Of a stretch of 64,000 nucleotides of DNA, positions 8,457 through 16,582 are shown one piece after another; within the stretch, counting starts at the first letter, position 1; each line of letters starts with the position of its first letter. A program made the position numbers and the translations under genes. Source of the stretch: Streptomyces spiroverticillatus (GTDB taxonomy: Bacteria; Actinomycetota; Actinomycetes; Streptomycetales; Streptomycetaceae); contig BMUX01000015.1 in the NCBI GenBank assembly GCA_014650415.1, forward strand, positions 164,931 to 228,930, read 5' to 3'. The notes beneath the pieces were generated by a model. That model was not told the DNA's origin, searched no databases, and saw nothing but the letters and a program-made list of their open reading frames with translations.

Positions 8457-9833
8457 GTGGCCGTGGCGGAGACGGAGGCCGGGCAGGCGCCCGCGCCGAA
8501 GAAGCGGGACCGGTCGCACTTCCTGTACCTGGCGGTGATCCTCGCGGTGCTGCTCGGCATCGCCGTCGGCTTCCTGGCGCCCGGGGTGGCCAAGGACCTG
8601 AAGCCGATCGGCACCGGGTTCGTGAACCTGATCAAGATGCTGATCTCGCCGATCATCTTCTGCACGATCGTGCTGGGCATCGGTTCCGTCCGCAAGGCCG
8701 CCAAGGTCGGTGCGGTGGGCGGGCTCGCCCTCGGCTACTTCATGGTCATGTCGACCGTCGCCCTCGCCATCGGCCTGCTCGTCGGCAACCTGATCCACCC
8801 GGGTACGGACCTGGACCTGGACGCGCACAAGGGCGAGGGCGCGAAGCAGGCCAAGGGGGCGAGCGAGGGGACGTCGGACTTCCTGCTCGGCATCATCCCG
8901 AAGACGCTGGTGTCCGCCTTCACCGAGGGGTCGGTGCTCCAGACTCTTTTCATCGCCCTGCTGGTGGGCTTCGCGCTCCAGTCGATGGGCCGGGCCGGTG
9001 AGCCGGTGCTGCGCGGGATCGGGCACATCCAGCGGCTCGTGTTCCGCATCCTCGCGATGGTGATGTGGGCGGCTCCGGTCGGGGCCTTCGGCGCCATCGC
9101 GGCGGTGGTCGGCGAGACCGGGGGCAAGGCGCTCACCGCGCTCGCGACGATCATGATCGCCTTCTACATCACGTGCGTGCTCTTCGTGTTCGTCGTGCTC
9201 GGCGCGATCCTGAAGATCTTCACGGGGATGAACATCTTCCGGCTGCTGCGGTACCTGGGGCGGGAGTTCCTGCTGATCCTGTCGACGTCGTCGTCGGAGA
9301 CGGCGCTGCCGAGGCTCATCGCGAAGATGGAGCACCTGGGGGTCAGCAAACCGGTCGTCGGCATCACAGTCCCGACGGGGTACTCCTTCAACCTCGACGG
9401 CACCGCCATCTACCTGACGATGGCCTCGCTCTTCATCGCCAACGCGCTGGGCGACCCGCTGAACATCGGCGAACAGATCGCCCTGCTCGGGTTCATGATC
9501 ATCGCTTCGAAGGGGGCGGCGGGGGTGACGGGCGCGGGCCTGGCGACGCTGGCGGGCGGGCTCCAGTCGCACCGGCCCGAACTGGTCGACGGGGTCGGGC
9601 TGATCGTGGGGATCGACCGGTTCATGAGCGAGGCTCGTGCTTTGACGAACTTCGCGGGGAATGCGGTGGCGACGGTGCTGGTGGGGACGTGGACGAGGGA
9701 GATCGACCGGGACCGGGTCGAGCGGGTGCTGTCGGGGCGGGCTCCTTTTGACGAGCGGACGCTGTTGGACGACGGTCACGGGGTGGCTCCGGAGGGCGAG
9801 CCCTCCGCCACGGGGCCTTCCTTGGCCAAGTAG
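8457..9833 (+). CDS. Dicarboxylate/amino acid:cation symporter (DctA family)
   Basis: This 458-residue member of the DAACS family (DctA/GltP) imports C4-dicarboxylates or acidic amino acids with H+ or Na+ across the cytoplasmic membrane. The start is GTG at 8457 with GAGGAGG at 8445-8451. Diagnostic elements are the serine-rich re-entrant loop STSSSETALPRL, the substrate signature PTGYSFNLDGTAIYLT, and the late SKGAAGVTGAG loop. About eight membrane spans plus two re-entrant hairpins are expected. A charged, Lys/Gly-rich loop at about residues 115-135 is longer than in E. coli DctA. It is divergent from the double-HTH regulator, and a repeat-rich region follows. Whether succinate, malate or glutamate is the substrate cannot be decided from sequence. 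Confidence 0.92.
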   Translation: MAVAETEAGQAPAPKKRDRSHFLYLAVILAVLLGIAVGFLAPGVAKDLKPIGTGFVNLIKMLISPIIFCTIVLGIGSVRKAAKVGAVGGLALGYFMVMSTVALAIGLLVGNLIHPGTDLDLDAHKGEGAKQAKGASEGTSDFLLGIIPKTLVSAFTEGSVLQTLFIALLVGFALQSMGRAGEPVLRGIGHIQRLVFRILAMVMWAAPVGAFGAIAAVVGETGGKALTALATIMIAFYITCVLFVFVVLGAILKIFTGMNIFRLLRYLGREFLLILSTSSSETALPRLIAKMEHLGVSKPVVGITVPTGYSFNLDGTAIYLTMASLFIANALGDPLNIGEQIALLGFMIIASKGAAGVTGAGLATLAGGLQSHRPELVDGVGLIVGIDRFMSEARALTNFAGNAVATVLVGTWTREIDRDRVERVLSGRAPFDERTLLDDGHGVAPEGEPSATGPSLAK

Positions 9834-9918
9834 GGCTTGCTGCCGGGGGCGAGGCCGTTCGGTGATGCCCGTGGCGCCGGGGTCCTGTTCGGGTCGGCAG
9901 CCGGTGACGGGGCGTTTT

Positions 9919-10093
9919 CGCCCCAGCCCCGCCCCTTCACCTAAAGCGCTCGCCGCGCGGCATCATTCAGCCCGTCCGGCGTTTGAGGACGCGCGGGCGC
10001 AGCCCGTGCAGGGGGCAAGGGGCGTAGCCCCATCAGGAACAGCACCCCACCAACCGCCCCGCAGGGTCTAGGTGAAGGGGCGGGGCTGGGGCG
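9919..10093. repeat. 175-bp element bounded by perfect 25-bp inverted repeats
   Basis: The segment 9919-9943 is the exact reverse complement of 10069-10093. The enclosed 125 bp include a GTCCGGCGTTTGAGGACG motif typical of Streptomyces intergenic repeats. The same terminal sequence (CTAGGTGAAGGGGCGGGGCT-like) recurs at 26500, 49640 and 60745. The ends resemble those of a non-autonomous mobile element, but no ORF and no clear target duplication are seen. Confidence 0.75.
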
Positions 10094-10103
10094 AATCCGC
10101 CCC

Positions 10104-10316
10104 GGTACCGGGTGCCGATCCCGACCGTTCCGCCCCGCGCCTCAGCGCCCGGTACCGGGTGCCGATCCCGACCGTTCCGCCCCGCGCCCCAGCGCCCGGT
10201 ACCGGGTGCCGATCCCGACCGTTCCGCCCCGCGCCCCAGCGCCCGGTACCGGGTGCCGATCCCGACCGTTCCGCCCCGCGCCCCAGCGCCCCGCACCGGG
10301 TGCCGACCCGACTGCC
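10104..10316. repeat. 47-bp tandem repeat array, four full copies plus a decayed fifth
   Basis: Unit starts (GGTACC) are at 10104, 10151, 10198 and 10245, an exact 47-bp period with one C/T difference. A degenerate partial unit follows to about 10316. Each unit carries GGTACCGGGTGCCGATCCC. The array ends about 3 bp beyond the tetR stop, so it lies in the 3' untranslated region of tetR and downstream of dctA. The period is not a multiple of three and is not protein-coding. Confidence 0.9.
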
Positions 10317-10318
10317 CC

Positions 10319-10942
10319 CTACGACCCCACCCGCGCCAGCAAACCCTCCGCCTCCTCCACCCCCACCCCCGCCGACAACAGCGCCGTCCGCGCCGCCGCC
10401 CGCCCGGCATCCGCAGCGTCCAGGGCGCCCGAGTTCACCGCCTCCATCAGCCCGAACAGCGTCTGCTCGTGCACGTACGCCAGCGCCCCCGCCGGCACCG
10501 GCGACCGGAAGACCCCCGACTCCTGGCCCCTGCGCAGCAGCGCCACACAGTCCTCCCGGACCGGCGTCAGCCGCTGCTTGATGCCCTCCATCGTCACGCT
10601 CCGCTGCGCCAGCGCCACCAGCAGCCGGTAGCGGTCCGCGATGTCCCACACCGCGAGCATCGACCGTGCGAGCGCCTCCGCCGGGTCGTCCACCCCGGCC
10701 CGCCCCGCCGCATGGGCCTCGATGACCGCTTCCGTCGCCCCGTCGACGAGCGCGGCGATCAGCGCCTCCCGGTTGGGGAAGTGGCCGTACACCGTGCGCC
10801 GCACGACCCCCGCCGCCCGCGCGATCTGATCCATGCTCGCGTCCGGATCGTGCAGCAGCTCCGCCAGCGCCACGTCCATGATCCGTCGCCGGTTCGTATC
10901 GGCCCTGCTGGAGGAGGAACTGCCTGAGCTACCCGTGGTCAT
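10319..10942 (-). CDS. TetR/AcrR-family repressor
   Basis: This 207-residue one-domain repressor has the N-terminal DNA-binding helices RRIMDVALAELLHDPDASMDQIARAAGVVRRTVYGHFPNREALIAAL (residues about 17-62), followed by a helical ligand domain. The ATG at 10942 is chosen; an in-frame ATG at 10951 would begin inside the first operator palindrome. The gene is divergent from an MFS exporter, and the 99-bp intergenic space holds three related palindromes. It most likely represses both genes and is released by the exporter's substrate. Confidence 0.92.
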   Translation of the reverse strand: MTTGSSGSSSSSRADTNRRRIMDVALAELLHDPDASMDQIARAAGVVRRTVYGHFPNREALIAALVDGATEAVIEAHAAGRAGVDDPAEALARSMLAVWDIADRYRLLVALAQRSVTMEGIKQRLTPVREDCVALLRRGQESGVFRSPVPAGALAYVHEQTLFGLMEAVNSGALDAADAGRAAARTALLSAGVGVEEAEGLLARVGS

Positions 10943-10952
10943 ACCCCCCATT

Positions 10953-11015
10953 TTGCACACGGCTGTGCATTGACGTAACTTGCACACCGATGTGTAATTG
11001 CACAGCCGTGTGCAA
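10953..11015. promoter_or_regulatory. Three TetR operator-like palindromes
   Basis: Site 1 is TTGCACACGGCTGTGCAT (10953-10970), site 2 is TTGCACACCGATGTGTAA (10980-10997), and site 3 is TTGCACAGCCGTGTGCAA (10998-11015). Each is itself a near-palindrome, and site 3 is the reverse complement of site 1 apart from the terminal base. Centres are 27 and 18 bp apart. They fill the space between the divergent tetR and MFS starts, the expected place for autoregulation and exporter repression. Confidence 0.85.
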
Positions 11016-11041
11016 TCAATGACGTGCAGTGAGGTGACCCC

Positions 11042-12736
11042 GTGCCCCTGGTCGCGAACCAGCCGGTCGACGCAATGGACAAGCCCTACCCCAAGCGCTG
11101 GTGGGCCCTCCTCGTCCTCTGTCTCAGCCTGCTGATCATCGTGATGGCCAATACGGCCCTCACCGTCGCCGCCCCCGACATGACCAAGGACCTCGGTCTG
11201 GGCAGCGCCGACCTCCAGTGGGTCGTCGACGGCTACACCGTCCCGTACGCCGCGCTGATGCTGCTGCTCGGCGCCATCGGCGACAAGTACAGCCGCCGGG
11301 GGGCCCTCGTCCTCGGCCTCCTCGTCTTCGGCGGCGGAGCCGTCGCCGGCTCCCTCGTCGACAGCGCCAACGGCGTGATCGCCGCCCGCGCCGTCATGGG
11401 CGTCGGCGCGGCGATGATCATGCCCGCGACCCTCTCCCTCCTCGCCGCGGCCTTCCCGCGCGCCGAACGCGCCAAGGCGATCGTGATCTGGACCGCCACC
11501 GCCGGGCTCGCCATCGCCGCAGGCCCCCTCGTCGCCGGTGCGCTCCTCGAACAGCACGGCTGGGCATCGACGTTCCTCATCAACGTGCCCGTCGCCGCCC
11601 TCGCGATCATCGGCGCGTTCACCCTCGTACCGCCGTCCAAGGCGAGCGAGCACGGCCGTATCGACTACGTCGGCGGGCTGCTGTCCGTCGTCTGGATCGC
11701 CGCGCTCATCTTCGCGATCATCGAGGGCCCGCACTTCGGCTGGGACGGCAAGGCCATCGGCGCGGCAGTCGTCGCCGGTGCCGGGCTCGTCGCCTTCGTG
11801 CTCTGGGAGCTGCGCCACCCGCGCCCCGTCCTCGACGTCCGCCGCTTCCTCGACCGCGCCTTCGCCGGGTCCAACCTCGCCGTCGCGCTCTTCTTCCTCG
11901 CCGTCTTCGGCGCTTTCTACTTCCTCACCCAGCACCTCCAGTTCGTGCTCGGGTTCAACGCGCTGGAGACCGGCGTACGGATGCTGCCGCTGGCCGGTGC
12001 CGTCTTCGTCGGGTCCGCGCTCACCGGGTTCCTCACCCCGCGCCTGGGCATGAAGGTCACCGTCACGGCGGGCATGGTCGGCGGCACCGTCGCGCTGGCC
12101 CTGCTCACCCGGGTCGACGCCGCCTCCTCGTACGGAGACCTCGTCCTGCCCCTGGTCATGCTCGGCCTCGCCATCGGGCTCGCCCTCTCGCCCTGCACCG
12201 ACGCCATCATGGGCGCCTTCCCCGAGTCGGAACTCGGCGTCGGCGGCGCGGTCAACGACACCTCGCTGGAGCTGGGCGGCTCCCTGGGCATCGCCGTCCT
12301 CGGTTCGGTCCTCGCCGGGTCGTACTCCTCGCACCTCGCCGATGCAGTCAGCGGTACGAAGCTGCCCGCCGCCGCACTGGACACCGCCCAGGACTCGGTC
12401 GGCGCCGGGTACGCCGTCGCCCAGGGCATCGGCGAGAAGGCCAAGGAGCTGGCCGGACAGGCCGCACACGCCGGCAGCCCCGAGCAGGCCGCCCAGCTCA
12501 AGGGCCAGGCCGAAGCACTCGCCCGGGGTGCGCAGGACATGGCGCACGCCGTCGGCTCCGCCTTCTCCGACGCGGTCGCCCACACCAGCCTGGTCGGCGC
12601 CGCCGTACTCGGCGCGGGCACCGTGCTCGTCGCCCTCCTGCTGCCGCGCCGCAAGCCCGGCGCGCAGCAGAAGCAGACGCAGGACCAGGCGGACGGGGGC
12701 GCATCCGGGCGCGAACTCGCGGACGCGCACGCCTGA
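11042..12736 (+). CDS. MFS drug exporter, DHA2 (QacA/EmrB-type, 14 TMS)
   Basis: This 564-residue proton-driven multidrug efflux pump sits in the cytoplasmic membrane. The GTG at 11042 has GAGGTG just upstream. Family features are DLQWVVDGYTVPYAALMLLLGAIGD, the motif-A loop GDKYSRRGAL, motif C in the fifth helix (TAGLAIAAGPLVAGALLEQHGWASTFLINVP), and about 14 hydrophobic segments. A C-terminal Ala/Gln/Gly-rich loop (about 440-510) precedes the last helix. The divergent TetR repressor with three operators implies ligand-induced expression. The substrate is unknown. Confidence 0.93.
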   Translation: MPLVANQPVDAMDKPYPKRWWALLVLCLSLLIIVMANTALTVAAPDMTKDLGLGSADLQWVVDGYTVPYAALMLLLGAIGDKYSRRGALVLGLLVFGGGAVAGSLVDSANGVIAARAVMGVGAAMIMPATLSLLAAAFPRAERAKAIVIWTATAGLAIAAGPLVAGALLEQHGWASTFLINVPVAALAIIGAFTLVPPSKASEHGRIDYVGGLLSVVWIAALIFAIIEGPHFGWDGKAIGAAVVAGAGLVAFVLWELRHPRPVLDVRRFLDRAFAGSNLAVALFFLAVFGAFYFLTQHLQFVLGFNALETGVRMLPLAGAVFVGSALTGFLTPRLGMKVTVTAGMVGGTVALALLTRVDAASSYGDLVLPLVMLGLAIGLALSPCTDAIMGAFPESELGVGGAVNDTSLELGGSLGIAVLGSVLAGSYSSHLADAVSGTKLPAAALDTAQDSVGAGYAVAQGIGEKAKELAGQAAHAGSPEQAAQLKGQAEALARGAQDMAHAVGSAFSDAVAHTSLVGAAVLGAGTVLVALLLPRRKPGAQQKQTQDQADGGASGRELADAHA

Positions 12737-12840
12737 CGGCCCGGGAAGCCTGCCATGGAGCGCCGCCACCCGGGTAGGCGCTCCTCCGAGGCGCGGCCAC
12801 CCCGTCCGCGCCTCGCCGCGTAGTCCGCGAGGTGAAGGAC

Positions 12841-13563
12841 ATGAACCGGGAAAGCCGCTGGCTGGAAGCGTCCGTCCGACTGGCCGAGCTGATGCAGCCC
12901 CACCCGGGGCCGGAGCCCGAAGTCACGGTGTTCCTGCGGGAGTTCTGCCTCCGGGCCGTCGAACTGCTCGACGTCCCGGCGGTGGGCACCATGCTCGCCG
13001 AGGAGGGCGGCGCACTGCGGGTCGCCGCCGCCTCCGACGAGAACGCCGAACTCCTGGAGCTGATCGCCTCCCAGCGTCAGAACGGCCCCTGCGTGGAGGG
13101 CTACCGCCTGGGCCGGCCGCTGCCCGACGTCGATCTGCGGGCCCACGCCGACCGCTGGCCGGAGTTCTGCGCCCGCGCGCTGGCGTACGGCATCGACCGC
13201 ACCGCCGTCCTCCCGCTGCGGCACCGGGACGCCTGGCTCGGCACCTGGCAGGCGTACGGCCGCGGTGCGGTGCCCGGCAGCGAGGAACTGGACATGGCCC
13301 AGCGGCTGGCGGACATCGCCGTGCTGTCCCTGGTCCAGTCCCGCAACCTGTCCCATCTGGCCCGCTCCGCCGACCAGTTGCGGTCCGCGCTGACCAGCCG
13401 GATCGCCATCGAGCAGGCCAAGGGAATGCTCGCCGCCCAGTGGGGCGTGACCCCGGACGCCGCCTTCCAGCCGATGCGGGCCTACGCCCGGTCCCGCCGG
13501 CGCAAGCTGCGCGAGGTCGCCCGCGACGTGATCGAGGGGCGGCTCCAGCTCCCTCGGGGGTGA
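12841..13563 (+). CDS. GAF-ANTAR RNA-binding antiterminator
   Basis: This 240-residue protein has an N-terminal GAF sensor (about residues 30-160: VELLDVPAVGTMLAEEGGALRVAAAS, AVLPLRHRDAWLGTWQAY) and a C-terminal ANTAR domain (about 175-235: LRSALTSRIAIEQAKGMLAAQWGV, AYARSRRRKLREVARDVI). ANTAR proteins bind paired hexaloop hairpins in leader RNAs and prevent termination. The ATG at 12841 is preferred because GAGGTGAAGG lies just upstream; a GTG at 12832 would add three residues. No obvious two-hairpin target was identified nearby. It stands alone, 104 bp after the MFS gene. Confidence 0.88.
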   Translation: MNRESRWLEASVRLAELMQPHPGPEPEVTVFLREFCLRAVELLDVPAVGTMLAEEGGALRVAAASDENAELLELIASQRQNGPCVEGYRLGRPLPDVDLRAHADRWPEFCARALAYGIDRTAVLPLRHRDAWLGTWQAYGRGAVPGSEELDMAQRLADIAVLSLVQSRNLSHLARSADQLRSALTSRIAIEQAKGMLAAQWGVTPDAAFQPMRAYARSRRRKLREVARDVIEGRLQLPRG

Positions 13564-13748
13564 AGCAGATCAGCCCAACTCCCGGCCACGTCAAGGAATT
13601 TGCGTAATTTCCACTCGTACGAGTCGGATTTGGATGGACAACCGATTCTGCGTGGGACTCGGCCGCGTACGTTGCATCGAGGCCATCCCAGACCCCGGTG
13701 AGTCCGTCAGACGCCACCGATCGTTCGTCAAGGCACCTGGGACGGAAA

Positions 13749-14093
13749 ATGCCCAAATCAGTCGTGGAACAAGCCGTGGAAGTGCGCCGGGCCGGCAGCG
13801 CACTCGTCCTCGGGCTCTCCGGGGAGCTGGATCTCTATGCGGGGCTGCGGGTCGGCCCCCTCGTCGACCGGGCCCTGCGCGGGCACCCCCCGCTCGTGGT
13901 CGCGGACCTGACCCGCATCACCTTCATGGACTGCGGCGGCCTCTCGCTGCTGCTGCGGGTGCGCGGCCAGACGGCCCGCTGGGGAGGGGACTTCGCGGTG
14001 CACTGCCCCTCGCGCCGCGTGCTCAGGATCCTGCGGTACGTCGAGCTGGACGAGCCCCTGCGCTTCGTCACCGCCCTGCCGCCCGGCGACTGA
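13749..14093 (+). CDS. STAS-domain protein (anti-sigma antagonist-like) lacking the phospho-serine
   Basis: This 114-residue single STAS domain (VVEQAVEVRRAGSALVLGLSGELDLYAG, LVVADLTRITFMDCGGLSLLLRV) belongs to the SpoIIAA/RsbV family, which frees sigma factors by binding anti-sigma kinases. The conserved phospho-acceptor motif D-S-S-G-L is D61-C62-G63-G64-L here, so neither serine is present. It may be a constitutively active antagonist or a non-canonical scaffold. An upstream in-frame GTG at 13698 would give 131 residues, but the ATG at 13749 starts closer to the domain. The gene ends before a strong hairpin at 14151. Confidence 0.85.
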   Translation: MPKSVVEQAVEVRRAGSALVLGLSGELDLYAGLRVGPLVDRALRGHPPLVVADLTRITFMDCGGLSLLLRVRGQTARWGGDFAVHCPSRRVLRILRYVELDEPLRFVTALPPGD

Positions 14094-14150
14094 CCGCCGT
14101 CGCCCCACGCGGGAAGCAGGCGGGCGGGCAAGAAGCGGGCGGGCAAAAAG

Positions 14151-14183
14151 AAATACCCCGGCGCATTGACAGCCGGGGTATTT
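14151..14183. terminator. Perfect 12-bp hairpin terminator
   Basis: AAATACCCCGGC (14151-14162) pairs with GCCGGGGTATTT (14172-14183) around a 9-nt loop. It ends the STAS gene transcript and embeds the -35 hexamer of the next promoter in its loop. Confidence 0.85.
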
Positions 14184-14196
14184 CTCTGCGTATATT
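14166..14196 (+). promoter_or_regulatory. Probable promoter of the HelD/HelR-like gene
   Basis: TTGACA at 14166-14171 and TATATT at 14191-14196 are both near-perfect hexamers, separated by 19 bp (18 if GTATAT is used). The -35 lies in the loop and distal arm of the preceding terminator. The predicted start is about 14203-14207, at the first in-frame ATG (14207). Confidence 0.65.
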
Positions 14197-14203
14197 GGGC
14201 GTT

Positions 14204-14233
14204 TCCATGCCTGCATCTACAAGAGGGCATGGA
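14204..14233 (+). promoter_or_regulatory. Leader inverted repeat at the transcription start
   Basis: TCCATGCC (14204-14211) is the exact reverse complement of GGCATGGA (14226-14233), with 14 nt between. It lies at the predicted +1, covering the in-frame ATG at 14207, and could be a repressor operator or a 5' RNA hairpin controlling the downstream ATPase gene. Confidence 0.45.
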
Positions 14234-14272
14234 GAAGCTCGATATGGACACGATAACCCAGTGGGGGAAGCC

Positions 14273-16582
14273 TTGTCAACCGAGGAATTGTCAACCCGTG
14301 AACTGCGGCAGGAGCAGCAGTTCGTGGAGGGGCTCTACGCCCGCCTCGACGCACTCCGCGCGGAGGCCGAAGACGCCGTGCGCGGCTCCTTCGCCCCGAC
14401 CGGAAACGGCCGCCAGGCCCGCGTGGAGCGCGACGTCGCCGTCGTCGAGCGCTCCGCCACGCTCGCCGCGCTCAACGCGGCCGACTCCGGACTCTGCTTC
14501 GGCCGTCTCGACTTCGTGCCGGAGGCGGAGGGCGAGCCCGGCACCACCCACCACATCGGCCGCATGGGCATCCGCCGCGACGACGCCGAGCGCAGCCCCC
14601 TGCTGGTCGACTGGCGCGCCCCCGTCGCCCGTCCCTTCTACCTCGCCACCGGCCACACCCCGATGGGCCTGCGCCGCCGCCGTCATCTGACCACCAAGGG
14701 CCGCACCGTCACCGCCCTGCACGACGAGATCCTCGACCTCGGCGACACGACACGCACCGGGTACGAGGACCCCACCGGCGACGCCGTCCTGCTGGCCGCC
14801 CTCAACGGCGCCCGCACCGGCCGCATGTCCGACATCGTGCAGACCATCCAGGCCGAGCAGGACCGCATCATCCGCGCCCCGCACCGCGGCGTCCTCGTCG
14901 TCGAGGGCGGCCCCGGCACCGGCAAGACCGCCGTCGCCCTGCACCGCGCCGCGTACCTCCTCTACGCCCACCGCGAGCAGCTCGCCCGGCGCGCGGTCCT
15001 CATCGTCGGCCCCAACCCCGCCTTCCTCTCCTACATCGGCGACGTCCTGCCCTCCCTCGGCGAGACCGGCGTCCTGCTCGCCACCCCCGCCGAGCTCTTC
15101 CCCGGCGTCACCGCCACCGGCACGGACACCCCGGAGGCGGCGGCCGTGAAGGGGAGCGCCGCGATGGCGGACGTCCTGGCCGAGGTCGTACGGGACCGCC
15201 AGACCGTGCCCGACACGGTGGAGGAGGTCGACCACGAGCAGTGGACGCTCTCCCTGGAGCGCGCCATCGCCGAGGACGCCCGCCACCACGCCCGCGCCAC
15301 CAAGCTCCCGCACAACCTGGCCCGCGCCCACTTCGGCCGGTACGTCCTGGACGCGCTCACCGAGCAGCTCGCCGACCGCATCGGCCGCGAGCCCTACGAG
15401 GCCATCGCGGAGGAGCTGGGCGAGGAGATCCCCGACGGCAACGTCCTCACCGCGCAGGACGTGGAGCAGCTCGGCAAGGAGATCGCCGGCAACCCGGCGG
15501 TCCTCGCCGCGATCGACGCCCTCTGGCCGGAGCTGACCCCGCAGCAGCTGCTCACCGACTTCCTGGAGGACCCGACCCATCTCCCGGACGCCGAAGCCGA
15601 GTTGATCCGCCGCGCCCCGGGATCCGACTGGACCGCCGCCGACATCGCCCTCCTGGACGAGGCCGCCGAACTCCTCGGCGAGGACGACCACGCCGCCCGC
15701 GCCGCCGCCGCCCGCGAGTACGAGCAGCGCGTCGCGTACGCGAAGGGCGTGCTGGACGTGTCGTACGGCTCGCGGACCTACGAGTTCGAGGACCTGGACG
15801 ACGAGGACTCCGAGGTGCTGGGCGCGCACGACCTCATCGACGCCGAACGGTTCGCCGAGCGGCACGAGGAGGACGACCACCGCAGCGCCGCCGCGCGCGC
15901 GGCCGTCGACCGGACCTGGGCGTTCGGGCACATCATCGTGGACGAGGCGCAGGAGCTGTCCGCGATGACCTGGCGGCTCTTGATGCGCCGCTGCCCGACC
16001 CGCTCCATGACCCTGGTGGGCGATCCGGCGCAGGTCGGCGACGCGGCGGGCTGCGACTCCTGGAAGCAGATCCTCGACCCGTACGTCGGCGACCGCTACG
16101 AGCACACCCGGCTCGGCGTCAACTACCGCACCCCGGCCGAGATCATGGACCTCGCGGCCCGCGTGATGCAGGCCGCCGACCCGACCTTCGAGCCGCCGAG
16201 TTCCGTACGCTCCACGGGAGTCGAGCCGTGGGTGCGCGTGAGCACGCCGGGCGAGCTGCCTCGTACCGTCTCAGAAGCAGTGGAAGCGGTGGACGGCGCG
16301 GGACGGATCGCCGTCGTCGCCCCCGCCGACCTGCTCCCGGCGCTCGCGGAGGCGATCCCCGGCGCGTCCCACGGCACGACCCCCGACCTCACCGCCCCCG
16401 TCGTCCTCCTCGCCCCGCAGCAGGCGAAGGGCCTGGAGTTCGACGCGGTGGTCGTGGCGGAGCCGGACCGCATCCGGTCCGGCTCGCCGCGCGGCCTCAA
16501 CGACCTGTACGTGGCGCTGACCCGGGCCACTCAGTCGCTGGGCCTGGTCCACACCGGGGGCTGGGAGGTCACGCCGGCCTGA
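14273..16582 (+). CDS. HelD/HelR-type RNA polymerase-recycling ATPase (UvrD-like)
   Basis: This 769-residue superfamily-1 ATPase has an N-terminal coiled arm (RELRQEQQFVEGLYARLDALRAEAE), Walker A GGPGTGKT (Lys218) and Walker B IIVDEAQE (Asp557, Glu558). Motifs GVNYRTPAEI and QQAKGLEFDAVVV, then YVALTRATQSL, follow. Proteins of this architecture bind stalled RNA polymerase and release DNA/RNA; the HelR branch protects against rifamycins. HelD versus HelR cannot be decided here. The start is uncertain: TTG 14273 (GGGGG 5 nt upstream), GTG 14261, or a leaderless ATG 14207 are all in frame. The 3' end overlaps glgB by 14 bp, tail to tail. Confidence 0.88.
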   Translation: MSTEELSTRELRQEQQFVEGLYARLDALRAEAEDAVRGSFAPTGNGRQARVERDVAVVERSATLAALNAADSGLCFGRLDFVPEAEGEPGTTHHIGRMGIRRDDAERSPLLVDWRAPVARPFYLATGHTPMGLRRRRHLTTKGRTVTALHDEILDLGDTTRTGYEDPTGDAVLLAALNGARTGRMSDIVQTIQAEQDRIIRAPHRGVLVVEGGPGTGKTAVALHRAAYLLYAHREQLARRAVLIVGPNPAFLSYIGDVLPSLGETGVLLATPAELFPGVTATGTDTPEAAAVKGSAAMADVLAEVVRDRQTVPDTVEEVDHEQWTLSLERAIAEDARHHARATKLPHNLARAHFGRYVLDALTEQLADRIGREPYEAIAEELGEEIPDGNVLTAQDVEQLGKEIAGNPAVLAAIDALWPELTPQQLLTDFLEDPTHLPDAEAELIRRAPGSDWTAADIALLDEAAELLGEDDHAARAAAAREYEQRVAYAKGVLDVSYGSRTYEFEDLDDEDSEVLGAHDLIDAERFAERHEEDDHRSAAARAAVDRTWAFGHIIVDEAQELSAMTWRLLMRRCPTRSMTLVGDPAQVGDAAGCDSWKQILDPYVGDRYEHTRLGVNYRTPAEIMDLAARVMQAADPTFEPPSSVRSTGVEPWVRVSTPGELPRTVSEAVEAVDGAGRIAVVAPADLLPALAEAIPGASHGTTPDLTAPVVLLAPQQAKGLEFDAVVVAEPDRIRSGSPRGLNDLYVALTRATQSLGLVHTGGWEVTPA

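Noticed and set aside
10104..10316. Possible CRISPR array
   Set aside because: The 47-bp units are contiguous with no variable spacers, there is no leader and there are no cas genes. It is a simple tandem repeat.
14255..14285. Rifamycin-associated element before the HelD/HelR-like gene
   Set aside because: GGGGGAAGCCTTGTCAACC has a loose resemblance to GGGGCTTGC...CAAGGCCCC-type elements as I recall them, but the symmetry is poor and it overlaps the start codon region, so I do not claim it.
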